A stretch of 64,000 nucleotides of DNA, from contig NZ_JAAATW010000001.1 in the NCBI RefSeq assembly GCF_009908315.1, forward strand, positions 1,116,001 through 1,180,000, given 5' to 3'. The translations under genes and the position numbers were made by a program. The notes below the pieces were generated by a model. The model ran no database searches and was not told the DNA's origin. It saw nothing but the letters and a program-made list of their open reading frames with translations. Positions 24,425 to 32,918 of this stretch are shown here, in pieces (position 1 is the first letter of the stretch; each line of letters begins with the position of its first letter). This DNA is from Paragemmobacter ruber. GTDB taxonomy: Bacteria; Pseudomonadota; Alphaproteobacteria; Rhodobacterales; Rhodobacteraceae.

Positions 24425-24886
24425 CTACACCGCCAGCGCCGTCGTCTTGACCACGGTCCGCAGCGCGAAGGAGGAGTGCATCTGCCGCACGCCCGGCAGG
24501 CGCGACAGGTACTGGCGGTGGATGCGGGCGAAATCTTCGGTATCCTCGGCGAGGATCTTGATCAGGTAATCGGCCTGCCCCGCCATCAGGTGACATTCGA
24601 GGATGTCGGGGATGCGGGCCACCTCACGCTCGAACGCGTCGAGCAGTTCGTCGGCCTGACCCTGCAGGGTGATTTCCACGAAGACCGTGGTCGGGCGGCC
24701 AAGGCGGCGCGGGTCGAGGAGGGCCACGTACCCTTCGATGAACCCCTCTTCCTCAAGCCGCTGGGTGCGGCGGTGGCAGGCGGAGGGCGAGAGGTTCACC
24801 CGTTCGGACAGTTCCGCATTCGTGATGCGGCCTTCCTTCTGCAACACGGTCAGGATGCGGCGGTCGGTTGCGTCGAGTTCTGACAT
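24425..24886 (-). CDS. Lrp/AsnC family transcriptional regulator (probable ald regulator)
   Basis: The 153-residue protein has an N-terminal winged helix ([22 protein letters not shown], then [16 protein letters not shown]) and a C-terminal RAM ligand-binding domain (about 65-150, with [13 protein letters not shown]). Such regulators sense amino acids and bind DNA as octamers. It is divergent from alanine dehydrogenase with 158 bases between, so it probably activates ald in response to alanine, as AldR/Lrp regulators do elsewhere. Confidence 0.92.
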   Translation of the reverse strand: MSELDATDRRILTVLQKEGRITNAELSERVNLSPSACHRRTQRLEEEGFIEGYVALLDPRRLGRPTTVFVEITLQGQADELLDAFEREVARIPDILECHLMAGQADYLIKILAEDTEDFARIHRQYLSRLPGVRQMHSSFALRTVVKTTALAV

Positions 24887-25044
24887 TGCGGGAGAGTCTT
24901 TCTAGAAATGGCGCTTTGGCGCGGAATTCTACCGCGCAGGGCGGGGTGCCGTCATCCAGAATTCACAACATTTGCGGGCGATGTGACGGAGACTTTCCCC
25001 ATGAGCCCCGCCCTGAGAGGCCGGGCCGCACTGGGAGAGAGAAG
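24887..25044. promoter_or_regulatory. lrp-ald divergent regulatory region with candidate Lrp site
   Basis: The region holds an imperfect dyad TAGAAAT (24903-24909) facing AATTCTA (24925-24931), centred on GC-rich DNA, and a further AGAATTC near 24957. Lrp-type regulators bind degenerate AT-rich dyads, so this is a plausible operator. It is close to the lrp start, which suggests autoregulation as well. Confidence 0.45.
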
Positions 25045-26163
25045 ATGAAGATCGGTTGTCCGAAAGAGATCAAGCCGCAGGAATTTCGTGTGGGCCTGAC
25101 GCCCCATGCGGCGCGCGAGGCGGTGGCGCATGGGCATGAGGTGATGGTCGAGACGCAGGCCGGGGTGGGTGCGGGCTTTGCCGATGCGGATTACGTCGCG
25201 GCGGGCGCGCGGATCGTGGACACGGCGGAAGAGGTGTTCGCGCAGGCCGAGATGGTGGTGAAGGTGAAGGAGCCGCAGGCAGTGGAGCGCGCGCGGCTGC
25301 GGGCGGGGCAGGTGCTGTTCACCTATCTGCATCTGGCCCCCGATCCGGCGCAGACCCATGACCTGCTGGCATCGGGCGTCACGGCGATTGCCTATGAGAC
25401 GGTGACGGATGACCGGGGCGGGCTGCCCCTGCTGGCGCCGATGTCGGAGGTGGCGGGGCGGCTGGCGCCGCAGGTCGGCGCCTGGACCTTGCAGAAGGCC
25501 AATGGCGGGCGCGGCGTGCTGATGGGCGGCGTGCCGGGCGTGCTGCCTGCGCGCGTGGTGGTGATCGGCGGCGGGGTGGTGGGCACCCATGCGGCGCGAG
25601 TCGCCGCCGGAATGGGGGCGGATGTGACGATCTTGGACCGGTCGCTGCCGCGCCTGCGCTATCTGGACGACATCTTTCACGGCACGGTGAAGACCGGCTA
25701 TGCCAGCGCGGGCACCACGGCGGAACTGGTGGCCGAGGCCGACATGGTGATCGGTGCGGTGCTGATCCCCGGGGCCGCCGCGCCCAAGCTGGTGACGCGG
25801 GCGCAGCTTTCCACGATGAAACCCGGCGCGGCCATCGTGGATGTGGCGATTGATCAGGGCGGGTGTTTCGAGACCAGCCGCGCGACCACCCATCAGGACC
25901 CGATCTACGAAGTCGACGGCATCCTGCATTACTGCGTGGCCAACATGCCGGGCGCCGTGGCGCGGACATCGACGCTGGCCTTGGGCAATGCGACCATGCC
26001 CTTCATGCTGGCCTTGGCCGACAAGGGGTGGAAGCGCGCCTGTGCCGAGGATCGGCATCTGCTGGCCGGGCTGAACACCCATGCGGGCAAGCTGACCTAT
26101 GCGGCGGTGGGCGCCGCGCTGGGACTGCCGTCGATCAGCGCGACAGAGGCGCTGGCGATCTGA
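25045..26163 (+). CDS. ald: Alanine dehydrogenase
   Basis: The 372-residue protein matches alanine dehydrogenase, which interconverts L-alanine and pyruvate with NAD and ammonia. The N-terminal domain starts [18 protein letters not shown] and includes the catalytic His in FTYLHLAPD. The NAD fold contains [14 protein letters not shown] (about residues 168-181). The later stretch [14 protein letters not shown] is characteristic. The start at 25045 follows GGGAGAGAGAAG and matches the family N-terminus. A longer frame upstream would run into the lrp promoter. Divergent Lrp control is likely. Confidence 0.96.
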   Translation: MKIGCPKEIKPQEFRVGLTPHAAREAVAHGHEVMVETQAGVGAGFADADYVAAGARIVDTAEEVFAQAEMVVKVKEPQAVERARLRAGQVLFTYLHLAPDPAQTHDLLASGVTAIAYETVTDDRGGLPLLAPMSEVAGRLAPQVGAWTLQKANGGRGVLMGGVPGVLPARVVVIGGGVVGTHAARVAAGMGADVTILDRSLPRLRYLDDIFHGTVKTGYASAGTTAELVAEADMVIGAVLIPGAAAPKLVTRAQLSTMKPGAAIVDVAIDQGGCFETSRATTHQDPIYEVDGILHYCVANMPGAVARTSTLALGNATMPFMLALADKGWKRACAEDRHLLAGLNTHAGKLTYAAVGAALGLPSISATEALAI

Positions 26164-26170
26164 GAGGACG

Positions 26171-26206
26171 GGGGTGCCGCAGGGGTTATGCCCCCTGCGG
26201 CACCCC
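26171..26206. terminator. Bidirectional terminator hairpin between ald and mscL
   Basis: A perfect 15-bp stem (GGGGTGCCGCAGGGG with its complement) encloses a 6-base loop in the short gap between the convergent ald and mscL genes. Neither side has a clear U-tract, but strength and position suit a shared transcription end. Confidence 0.7.
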
Positions 26207-26214
26207 TTGGCGCG

Positions 26215-26634
26215 TCACTTTTTCAGCGCGTCGCGGATTTCCATGAGGATATCCAGTTCGGTCGGGCCGGCGGGGGCAGCCTCGGCGGCCTCTTTCTTGG
26301 CGGTGGCTTCTTTCAGCTTGTTCACCGCCTTGACCAGCAGGAAGACGACCCAGGCGATGATCAGGAAGTTGATGACCGCCGTGATGAAGGCGCCATAGGC
26401 GAAGACCGGCGCGCCCGCCTCTTTCGCGGCGGCGAGCGAGGCCGGATCGGTGCCGGACAGGTCGATGAAGAGGTTGGAGAAATCCACCCCGCCGGTGATC
26501 AGGCCGATGATCGGGTTGATCAGATCGCCCACGAGCGAATTGACGATGGCGGTGAAGGCCGCCCCGATGATGATACCCACGGCAAGATCGACGACGTTGC
26601 CACGGGCGATAAACGTCTTGAACTCATTCAGCAT
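26215..26634 (-). CDS. mscL: Large-conductance mechanosensitive channel
   Basis: The 139-residue protein is a full-length MscL: N-terminal amphipathic helix ([18 protein letters not shown]), first transmembrane helix with [16 protein letters not shown] forming the gate, periplasmic loop, second helix ([14 protein letters not shown]) and a charged C-terminal bundle. It opens under membrane tension to release solutes on osmotic downshift. A longer frame starting upstream was rejected because family members begin at this Met. Confidence 0.96.
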   Translation of the reverse strand: MLNEFKTFIARGNVVDLAVGIIIGAAFTAIVNSLVGDLINPIIGLITGGVDFSNLFIDLSGTDPASLAAAKEAGAPVFAYGAFITAVINFLIIAWVVFLLVKAVNKLKEATAKKEAAEAAPAGPTELDILMEIRDALKK

Positions 26635-26815
26635 TCCACGGTTCCCACTGTCTTTTCGTTGTTTGACGCCCCGTCGAGACGGGTTTGGCGTGCCGCGCGT
26701 TCCGGCGACAGGGAAAGTTATGCAGAAAACGGGATGCAATTCATCGTAAAATTGAAACGATCCGGCCCGGAACGGGTGATCTGTTGCAGGATCGTCGGCG
26801 GCGCGTGAACGGGCG

Positions 26816-27397
26816 TCAGATGGGCCGCACCATGGAATGGGCGGCGCGGAAGCCGAAGATCAGGCGCAGGGGGCCGATGCCTTCGGTGCGGTCGATGACG
26901 AAGCCGCGCCGTTCATAGAGCGCGCGGGCGCGGTCGTTGGTATCCACCACATCCAGCCGGACGGCGCGGTAGCCGCGGGCGCGGCCTTCGGCCACTATCG
27001 CCTCAAGGAGCAGGGTGCCGACGCCCTGCCCGCGGGCGGCATCGCTGACGCAGAGGCCATCGAGCAGGAAGCGGGTGGTGTCGCCGTCATTGCCCAGAAG
27101 GCGCAGGACCGTGGCGCGCCAGCGCCCGCCGATGGGGCCGTAGACGGCGCGCAGATCGGCATCGGTGCCGCCGGCAAAGCTGCCGCGCGTGGTCTTGAAC
27201 CCGGCAAGGCCAACGAGGCGGTCATCGCGGTTGAAGGCGGTCAGGCAATGGTCGGCGCGCATGACGCGGCGCAGGAATTCCAGCGCCTTGTCTTCCGGCC
27301 CGAGCACGCGGCCCAGCTTGCCCCCGAAGGCCTGCCAGTAGAGGACCGCCGCCTCGGCGCGCAGATGTTCGGGCAGGCCTTGCCGGATGCGGATCAT
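26816..27397 (-). CDS. GNAT family N-acetyltransferase
   Basis: The 193-residue protein has the GNAT acetyl-CoA-binding motif A ([21 protein letters not shown], with the R/Q-x-x-G-x-G/A core RGQGVG) and the following motif B with [15 protein letters not shown]. Members acetylate small molecules or protein N-termini. It overlaps the start of the MobB fusion gene by 4 bases (shared ATGA), so it is cotranscribed with mob genes. The substrate is unknown. Confidence 0.88.
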   Translation of the reverse strand: MIRIRQGLPEHLRAEAAVLYWQAFGGKLGRVLGPEDKALEFLRRVMRADHCLTAFNRDDRLVGLAGFKTTRGSFAGGTDADLRAVYGPIGGRWRATVLRLLGNDGDTTRFLLDGLCVSDAARGQGVGTLLLEAIVAEGRARGYRAVRLDVVDTNDRARALYERRGFVIDRTEGIGPLRLIFGFRAAHSMVRPI

Positions 27398-28779
27398 GGT
27401 GCGGCCCCTGTGGTGGCCTCTGTGGCGGCGTCGATGAGGGTGGCTTCGTGCCCGGCGCCGAGGATCCAGCCTTCCTCGATGGCGCGGGGATCATCGGGCG
27501 GGGCGAGGAGCGGGGCAAGCGCCCCCTGCCCCGACAGGCGGAACAGCGCGCGGGCGAGGAGGGTGACTTGGGCGGCATCCTTGATGCCGGGGGTCTGTGC
27601 CACCAGCGGGGCGAGGAGCGAGGGGTAGACTTCCGCCAGCGTGACTGGGGCTGTGCCGGGGGGATCGAAGGGCCAAACGGTGACGCCCGCGCGCTGTGAC
27701 AGGCGGTGGATCATGGGCAGGCCCATGAGCGCCTGCGATCCGACCGAGCCTGTGGTGTAGAGCTTCCACACCGGCTGGGCGCGGGGGATGCGGGTTTCGA
27801 TGGCGCGGCGTTCGGGCAGGCCGAGGGCGGGGTAGTTGATGGACTTGCGTTCGGGCAGATGCGGCAGGGGCAGGCTGGCGGGACGGCCCCAGAAGGGGCC
27901 GCCCCCCATCTGCGCGTTGATGGCATCGGCCACGGCAAAGCGGTTGTTGCGGTTGCCGTCATCGGTGATGCGGTCGGCCAGCCAGCGCCAGAGCGCGCGG
28001 GGGCTGGCCTCGCACGTGAGGCGGGCGGCGAAGCCTGCGGGATAGCCCAGCGGGAAATCAAAGCCCACAAGCAGGCGGCGGCCTGCGGCCTGTTCGGTGG
28101 CGATCAGGGTGGCGAGGTGCGCCTCGGCCTCCGCCCGGGTGCGGAAGTAATGGGCGGTTTCGCCCGTGGCACTGGCGGTGCCGATCCAGATGGCATCGGG
28201 CGAGGGTTTTGCGGGGGACGGGCCGTTGGTGGCGGACCAGTCCGCGATGGCCACGGTATCGAAGCGGGGGCTTTCGCCGTTGGCGGGGACAAGGCCCACC
28301 TCGGACAGGATGAAATCGGCCACGGCGGCGGTGTCGTTGAGGTCGAGCACGGGGACGGGCAGCGCCACGCCCTTGGCATCGGTGGCCACGGCGCGGACGA
28401 GGGGATCGCCCGGCTGGATCATCGCCTGCCCGGTCTCAGCGCGCCACACCTCCAGTTTGCGGTGGGTGTCGCGCTTGTAGCCTTCGACCAGAACCAGATC
28501 GACGGGCGCAAGGCGGGCGAGGATGGCGGCGAGATCGGGTTCCGGCCCGCGATGTTCCACCATCAGGGCGAAGCGGTCCTTTGAGGCCAGCACCACCTCG
28601 CGCGCGCCGGCCTGACGGTGGCGGAAGGTGTCTTTGCCGGGCTGGTCGAGGTCCACCTCATGGTGGACATGCTTGACGGTGGAGACGGAGAAGCCGCGCG
28701 CGGTGATGTCGGCCACCAGCCGCTCCATCAGGCTGGTCTTGCCCGAGTTCTTCCAGCCGATGACGCCGTAGACCTTCAT
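27394..28779 (-). CDS. mobB: MobB fused to a DUF429-like RNase H-fold domain
   Basis: The 461-residue protein has an N-terminal MobB GTPase domain of about 160 residues (P-loop GWKNSGKT at 8-15, then HHEVDLDQPGKDT and VLVEGYK). MobB assists MobA in adding GMP to molybdopterin. The C-terminal 290 residues are extra. They begin with an RNase H-like strand and Asp (VAIADWSATNGP) and continue with FDFPLGYP and a long region resembling DUF429-type proteins. MobB is usually about 170 residues. The fusion sits directly after mobA (ATGA overlap). The role of the added domain is unknown. Confidence 0.85.
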   Translation of the reverse strand: MKVYGVIGWKNSGKTSLMERLVADITARGFSVSTVKHVHHEVDLDQPGKDTFRHRQAGAREVVLASKDRFALMVEHRGPEPDLAAILARLAPVDLVLVEGYKRDTHRKLEVWRAETGQAMIQPGDPLVRAVATDAKGVALPVPVLDLNDTAAVADFILSEVGLVPANGESPRFDTVAIADWSATNGPSPAKPSPDAIWIGTASATGETAHYFRTRAEAEAHLATLIATEQAAGRRLLVGFDFPLGYPAGFAARLTCEASPRALWRWLADRITDDGNRNNRFAVADAINAQMGGGPFWGRPASLPLPHLPERKSINYPALGLPERRAIETRIPRAQPVWKLYTTGSVGSQALMGLPMIHRLSQRAGVTVWPFDPPGTAPVTLAEVYPSLLAPLVAQTPGIKDAAQVTLLARALFRLSGQGALAPLLAPPDDPRAIEEGWILGAGHEATLIDAATEATTGAAP

Positions 28780-29366
28780 GCCACGCCCCCGATGCGGGCG
28801 GCGGCGGCGGCGAGGTCTTCGGGCGTGTTGAGGTTGGTGAAGGCCCCGTCATCCGCGAAATCGGCGCGGGCGGCGTTGTGGGCATCGGCGAAGGTGCGGA
28901 CGCGGGCCTTTGCGCCGCTGGCGAGGAAGGCGCGCAGCGGATCGCGCAAGGCGACGGGCCAGAGGCCGAAGGTGGGGTGATCGTTGCCGCCCGAGCGGGC
29001 CATCGCCACGCCCCCCGCGCCTTCGCCCGCAAGGATCAGGCGGGGGACCAGATCGGGGGGCAGGAAGGGGGCATCGACGGGCGCCGAGACGACGGCCGTG
29101 GCGCCGAGCGGCGCCGCCCAGTCGAGCGCGGCGAGGATGCCCGACAGCGGGCCTTCGGAGCGCGCATCGGGCAGGACGGGCAGGCCGAGGAAGGTAAGAC
29201 GGGCGGGATCGCCATTGGCGCTGAGGGCCAGCCGTTCCACCTGCGGCTCCAGCCGGTCGGCCGCATGGGCGATCAGCGGGCGGGCGGCAAGGGGCAGAAG
29301 CGCCTTGTCGGCCCCGCCCATCCGGCGGCCCTGCCCGCCGGCCAGTATCACCCCGAAGATGCGCAC
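28776..29366 (-). CDS. mobA: Molybdenum cofactor guanylyltransferase
   Basis: The 196-residue protein carries the nucleotidyltransferase motif GVILAGGQGRRMGGADKALL (residues about 5-24), the defining GTP-binding site of MobA, which joins GMP to molybdopterin for bis-MGD enzymes. The GTG start at 29366 is preferred over an upstream ATG because GGAAGGGCGGAAC precedes it and the motif is then at the usual distance. It overlaps mobB by 4 bases. Confidence 0.93.
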   Translation of the reverse strand: MRIFGVILAGGQGRRMGGADKALLPLAARPLIAHAADRLEPQVERLALSANGDPARLTFLGLPVLPDARSEGPLSGILAALDWAAPLGATAVVSAPVDAPFLPPDLVPRLILAGEGAGGVAMARSGGNDHPTFGLWPVALRDPLRAFLASGAKARVRTFADAHNAARADFADDGAFTNLNTPEDLAAAAARIGGVA

Positions 29367-29435
29367 GTTCCGCCCTTCCCCTTTGCTGACCAATGGCCTA
29401 AGCCCATCCCGGCGCAAGGTAAAGCGCGAGGCAGC

Positions 29436-30140
29436 ATGTCACCCACACGCAAGGCATTTCTTCGTGGCCTGATTGCCGCGGCCCCGATGACCGTGGTCGT
29501 CGGCCCCTTTGCCATGCTGTTTGGCGTGGTGGCGACCGAGGCCGGGTTGAACCTGTTCGAGGCGATGCTGTTTTCGGTTTCGGTCTTTGCGGGCGCGTCG
29601 CAGTTTGCGGCCCTGCAGACGATGCAGGAGCAGGCGCCCGCGCTGGTGGTGCTGGCCACGTCGCTGGCGGTGAACCTGCGGATGGTGATGTATTCGGTCA
29701 CGCTGGCCCCGCATTTCGGGGAGTTGCCGCTGCGGTCGCGTGCGCTGATGGCCTATTTCCTGGTGGATCAGAGCTTTGCCACCACGGTGGCCGAGATTGA
29801 CCGCAACCCCGCCATGACGGCGGGCGAAAAGCGTGCGGTGTTCTTCGGCGCGGTGGTGGCGGTGGCGCCCTTGTGGTTCGTGGCCTGTCTGGTGGGCGGG
29901 ATGATCGGCACGGCGATCCCGCCCGATTATGCGCTGGATTTCGCGCTGCCGATCACCTTTCTGGCCATGGTCGCGCCGATGCTGCACAGCATGCCCCATC
30001 TGGTGGCGGCGGGGGTGTCGATCCTGCTGTCGCTCCTCTTGGCGGGGATGCCTTATGGCACGGGGCTTTTGGTTGCGGCGTCAGGCGCCATGGCGGTGGG
30101 GGCGGGGCTGGACCGGTGGCTAAAGGTGCGGCGAGCATGA
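29436..30140 (+). CDS. azlC: AzlC family branched-chain amino acid exporter, large subunit
   Basis: The 234-residue membrane protein matches AzlC. The N-terminal region has FLRGLIAAAPMTVVVGPFAMLFGV, and FAGASQFAALQ and LAVNLRMVMYS are family hallmarks. AzlC with AzlD exports branched-chain amino acids or analogues. The ATG at 29436 is 69 bases from the divergent mobA start. The last 4 bases overlap azlD. Confidence 0.92.
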   Translation: MSPTRKAFLRGLIAAAPMTVVVGPFAMLFGVVATEAGLNLFEAMLFSVSVFAGASQFAALQTMQEQAPALVVLATSLAVNLRMVMYSVTLAPHFGELPLRSRALMAYFLVDQSFATTVAEIDRNPAMTAGEKRAVFFGAVVAVAPLWFVACLVGGMIGTAIPPDYALDFALPITFLAMVAPMLHSMPHLVAAGVSILLSLLLAGMPYGTGLLVAASGAMAVGAGLDRWLKVRRA

Positions 30141-30463
30141 TCGACAAGGCCACCTTCTGGATCGTGCTACCGGTGCTGGCGCTGGGGACCTATGCGATCC
30201 GGTTTTCGTTCCTTGGCACGCTGGGGGCGCGGCCCCTGCCGGGCTGGCTGACGCGGGCCTTGCGCTATACGGCGGTGGCGGTGCTGCCCGCGCTGGTGGC
30301 GCCCGGTGTGCTGTGGCCGCCCGCCACGGGGGGCGAGACGGACCCGGCCCGGCTTGCGGCGGCGCTGGTGACGCTGGCGGTGGGGATCGCCACGCGCAGC
30401 ACGATGGGGGCCATCGTGGCGGGGGGCGTTACGCTATACGCCCTGCTGGCGGTGGCGGGTTAG
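30137..30463 (+). CDS. azlD: AzlD family branched-chain amino acid exporter, small subunit
   Basis: The 108-residue hydrophobic protein has the AzlD pattern: GTYAIRFSFL near the N-terminus, the LRYTAVAVLPALVAPGVL helix and the terminal TRSTMGAIVAGGV helix. It is coupled to azlC by an ATGA overlap. It converges with a lipoprotein gene, overlapping that gene's stop by 4 bases. Confidence 0.9.
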   Translation: MIDKATFWIVLPVLALGTYAIRFSFLGTLGARPLPGWLTRALRYTAVAVLPALVAPGVLWPPATGGETDPARLAAALVTLAVGIATRSTMGAIVAGGVTLYALLAVAG

Positions 30464-31068
30464 AGCGGCAGTTCGCCTGCCTGCACCAGAAGGACGCCAT
30501 GGTTCTTGTCGGCATCCTCATCGCGGATGGTGCGGGTGGTGACGCCGGGCAGCTTGGCGAAATCGTCCATCAGGCGGTTGGGATACCAGGTGGCGCCGAT
30601 CGCTTCGAAGCCCGGCACGCCGCGCAGGATATCCGAGATCGAGCGGGCGCATTGCGCCTTTGGCACCGCGCCATAGGCGCGCGCGCGCTGCGCCACGAGT
30701 GCGGCCACTTCGGGCGAGACGATGACCGTCTGTTCCACCACGCGATAGGTTTCGCGGGCGTGATAGTCGATGTAGAAATTCACGATCCGGGGCGTGATGC
30801 CGAAATGCACGTCATTGCGTTCGGGGATGCGCGGATGGTTCCATGTGCCTGCCGGATCGAACATGATCCGTTCCGCCCCGTTAATCATCAGCCCGCTATG
30901 CGCCCCGGAATCGGAGCGGTTGTTGATCACGGTGAACAGGGTGATCGCGGGCGGCCCGTCATGCACGTAGCGCGCGGCCTGCACCCGTTCCTCGGGCGCC
31001 CAGACAGGCTCTGCCCCGCAGGCCGCAAGGCTGAGGAGCGCGAAAAGGGCGAGGATGGCGCGCAGCAT
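30460..31068 (-). CDS. Hypothetical lipoprotein
   Basis: The 202-residue protein has a lipoprotein signal (hydrophobic helix then LAACG, lipidated Cys at residue 16). It is predicted to be anchored in a membrane facing the periplasm. The mature part contains INNRSDSGAHSGLMI and WYPNRLMDDF and is of a type found widely in Rhodobacteraceae, with no function known to me. The start at 31068 places the lipobox correctly. An upstream frame extension would bury it. Confidence 0.75.
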   Translation of the reverse strand: MLRAILALFALLSLAACGAEPVWAPEERVQAARYVHDGPPAITLFTVINNRSDSGAHSGLMINGAERIMFDPAGTWNHPRIPERNDVHFGITPRIVNFYIDYHARETYRVVEQTVIVSPEVAALVAQRARAYGAVPKAQCARSISDILRGVPGFEAIGATWYPNRLMDDFAKLPGVTTRTIRDEDADKNHGVLLVQAGELPL

Positions 31069-31104
31069 GGGGACTTCCAGATCTTCGGGCAGGAAAGGCA
31101 GGGG

Positions 31105-31124
31105 GCGGCCCCGGACGGGGCCGC
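31105..31124 (-). terminator. GC hairpin after cytochrome oxidase subunit IV gene
   Basis: A perfect 8-bp stem (GCGGCCCC with GGGGCCGC) and a 4-base loop lie 11 bases past the subunit IV stop on the minus strand. It has no U-tract and is a probable 3' end structure. Confidence 0.45.
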
Positions 31125-31135
31125 GCGGCGACGCG

Positions 31136-31282
31136 TCAGGCCCGCGCCAGCGCGAGGAACACAAGAAGCGCGACGATGATGATCACGCCCCATTGGACGT
31201 ATTTCATGAAGCCCGCGAAGGTTTTCTCCTGTTCGCGGATGTCCATGCTGCCGGGTGTGAAATCGGACTTGTGGTCGGCCAT
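31136..31282 (-). CDS. aa3-type cytochrome c oxidase subunit IV
   Basis: This 48-residue frame encodes a small protein with a polar N-terminus (MADHKSDFTPGSMD), the conserved IREQEKTFAGFMKY segment and a single transmembrane helix (WGVIIIVALLVFLALARA). This is the bacterial aa3 oxidase subunit IV pattern known from Paracoccus and Rhodobacter. GGGAA precedes the start. The catalytic oxidase genes are not in this window. Confidence 0.9.
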   Translation of the reverse strand: MADHKSDFTPGSMDIREQEKTFAGFMKYVQWGVIIIVALLVFLALARA

Positions 31283-31356
31283 GTCGGTTCCCTTTCGTCT
31301 TGTCTCGGACGTGTTCTTTCGCGCCGCATAGCCGATTCATGCATCCATGTCACGCC

Positions 31357-31866
31357 TTACGGCGCATCGGCCACGGCCGAGGCATCGCCTGCCTCGCCCC
31401 CCGCCCATTGCTGCATCATCTGAAACCCGATGCGGCGCGGCGGGGCGGCGGGCTGTTCCTTTGGCACGGCGCGCAGGATGACGTTGAGCTGCGTGACATG
31501 CTGGATGAGCTGGGTGCGCAGGCCATCCTGATCGCGGCCATAGAAGGTGACGAGGTCGGGGTCGAAGAAGCCCACGCCTTCGATGGCCAGCACGCCCGCC
31601 TGCCCGCCGGTGAAGCCCATCGCTACCTCTTGCCCGGAATCGAGCTGGGATTCGAAGTTCTGGATATAGAGGATCAGCCGTTCATAGGCCCATTCGGCGG
31701 GGCTTTTCTCTTCCACCGGGCGGCGGGTGGCGGCATCGGGCAGGGGCGCGGTTTCAAGGCTGCCGCAACCCGACGGGTCGGCATGGACGGCGCGCACGCG
31801 CGGGAGGGTGGCGGTATCGGGCATCAGGGCGACGGGGTTGCCCTGTGGGGGATCGGCTTCTTTCAT
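31357..31866 (-). CDS. Conserved hypothetical protein, DUF6173-like
   Basis: The 169-residue protein has a variable N-terminus and a conserved core of about 80 residues (WAYERLILYIQNFE, then EVAMGFTGG, GVLAIEGVGFFDPDLVTFYG, and QLIQHVTQLNV). The pattern resembles the DUF6173 family of alphaproteobacteria, whose function is not known. The start at 31866 is chosen because it overlaps the metallo-hydrolase stop as ATGA, implying translational coupling. Confidence 0.65.
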   Translation of the reverse strand: MKEADPPQGNPVALMPDTATLPRVRAVHADPSGCGSLETAPLPDAATRRPVEEKSPAEWAYERLILYIQNFESQLDSGQEVAMGFTGGQAGVLAIEGVGFFDPDLVTFYGRDQDGLRTQLIQHVTQLNVILRAVPKEQPAAPPRRIGFQMMQQWAGGEAGDASAVADAP

Positions 31867-32918
31867 CTGTCCTGCATGCGTTGCCAGAGCCATGCGCCCT
31901 GTTCATTCAGGGAACGGGAAACCTGACCGCGCCGCAAGAGGCAGTTGAGATGGGCCACCGATTCGACCAGCGCCATGCCGAATTCCGGCCCGTCGATCTG
32001 GCGTCTGAACAGCGGCAGGAAGCAATCGGCGGCGACCTGCGGGGTGGCGAGGTGATCCAGCAGGCGCGACAGGGCGCCTTCGTGGTTCTCGGCCATCTGG
32101 CGCAGCCGCAGCGGCAGGCCGGTGAAGGGCAGCTTGTGGCCGGGAAGGACAAGCTGATCGTCGGTGGCAAAGGCCGAAAGCCGCGCGCAGCTGTCCAGCC
32201 ATTCGGTCAGGGGATCGGCATCGGGTTCGGTCGGATAGACGCCGATATTGGCGGAGATGCCGGGAAGAAGCTGGTCGCCGCCGAGGATGAGGTTGTCCTC
32301 CATGCTCCACAGTGTCGCATGTTCCGGGGCGTGGCCATCGCCGCAGCGCACGCGCCAGCGGCGACCGGCGGCGGTGAGGGTGTCGCCGTCGCGGATGCGG
32401 GTGAAGCCCAGGGGGAGCGGCGTCACCACATCGGCAAAGTTGAAGGGGCGGGTGGTGGCGTAGGCCTTTAGCCGGGCGGGCGGCACCCCGGCGCGGCGCT
32501 GGAACGCCACCGCCTGTGGGGGCGGCGTGGCGTGTTCATCAAGCACCAGCATGCGGGCGTAAAGCCAGCTGGTGCGGGTGGTGATCAGTTCGGCGCCCTG
32601 CGCCTGAAACCAGCCCGCCAGACCGATATGGTCGGGGTGGTAATGGGTGACGATGACGCGGCGGACCGGGCGCCCGGCCAGCGGGCCAGCCAAGAGCGCC
32701 TGCCAGATCGCCCGGGCGCGGGTGGAGGCAAAGCCCGTATCCACCACCGTCCAGCCATCGCCATCGTCCAGCGCGTAGACATTCACATGGTCGAGCGCCA
32801 TGGGCAGCGGCAGGCGCATCCAGAGGATGCCGGGCGCCACCTCGACCGCCGCGCCTTCGTCTGGCGGCGTGGGAAAGGGGTGGCGGATGCCGTCATCGCT
32901 GGCGGGGGCGTCCCTCAC
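31863..32918 (-). CDS. MBL-fold metallo-hydrolase (beta-lactamase-like, BLACT winged-helix type)
   Basis: The 351-residue protein has the metallo-beta-lactamase metal motif THYHPDH (two-zinc site), later GHAPEH and ILGGDQLLPG, and GHKLPF. A C-terminal winged-helix region is typical of LACTB2-like hydrolases. Such enzymes hydrolyse thioesters, nucleic acids or other esters. It is sandwiched by 4-base overlaps between an acyl-CoA dehydrogenase and a DUF6173-like gene, so a thioesterase-like role is plausible but inferred. Confidence 0.88.
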   Translation of the reverse strand: MRDAPASDDGIRHPFPTPPDEGAAVEVAPGILWMRLPLPMALDHVNVYALDDGDGWTVVDTGFASTRARAIWQALLAGPLAGRPVRRVIVTHYHPDHIGLAGWFQAQGAELITTRTSWLYARMLVLDEHATPPPQAVAFQRRAGVPPARLKAYATTRPFNFADVVTPLPLGFTRIRDGDTLTAAGRRWRVRCGDGHAPEHATLWSMEDNLILGGDQLLPGISANIGVYPTEPDADPLTEWLDSCARLSAFATDDQLVLPGHKLPFTGLPLRLRQMAENHEGALSRLLDHLATPQVAADCFLPLFRRQIDGPEFGMALVESVAHLNCLLRRGQVSRSLNEQGAWLWQRMQDR

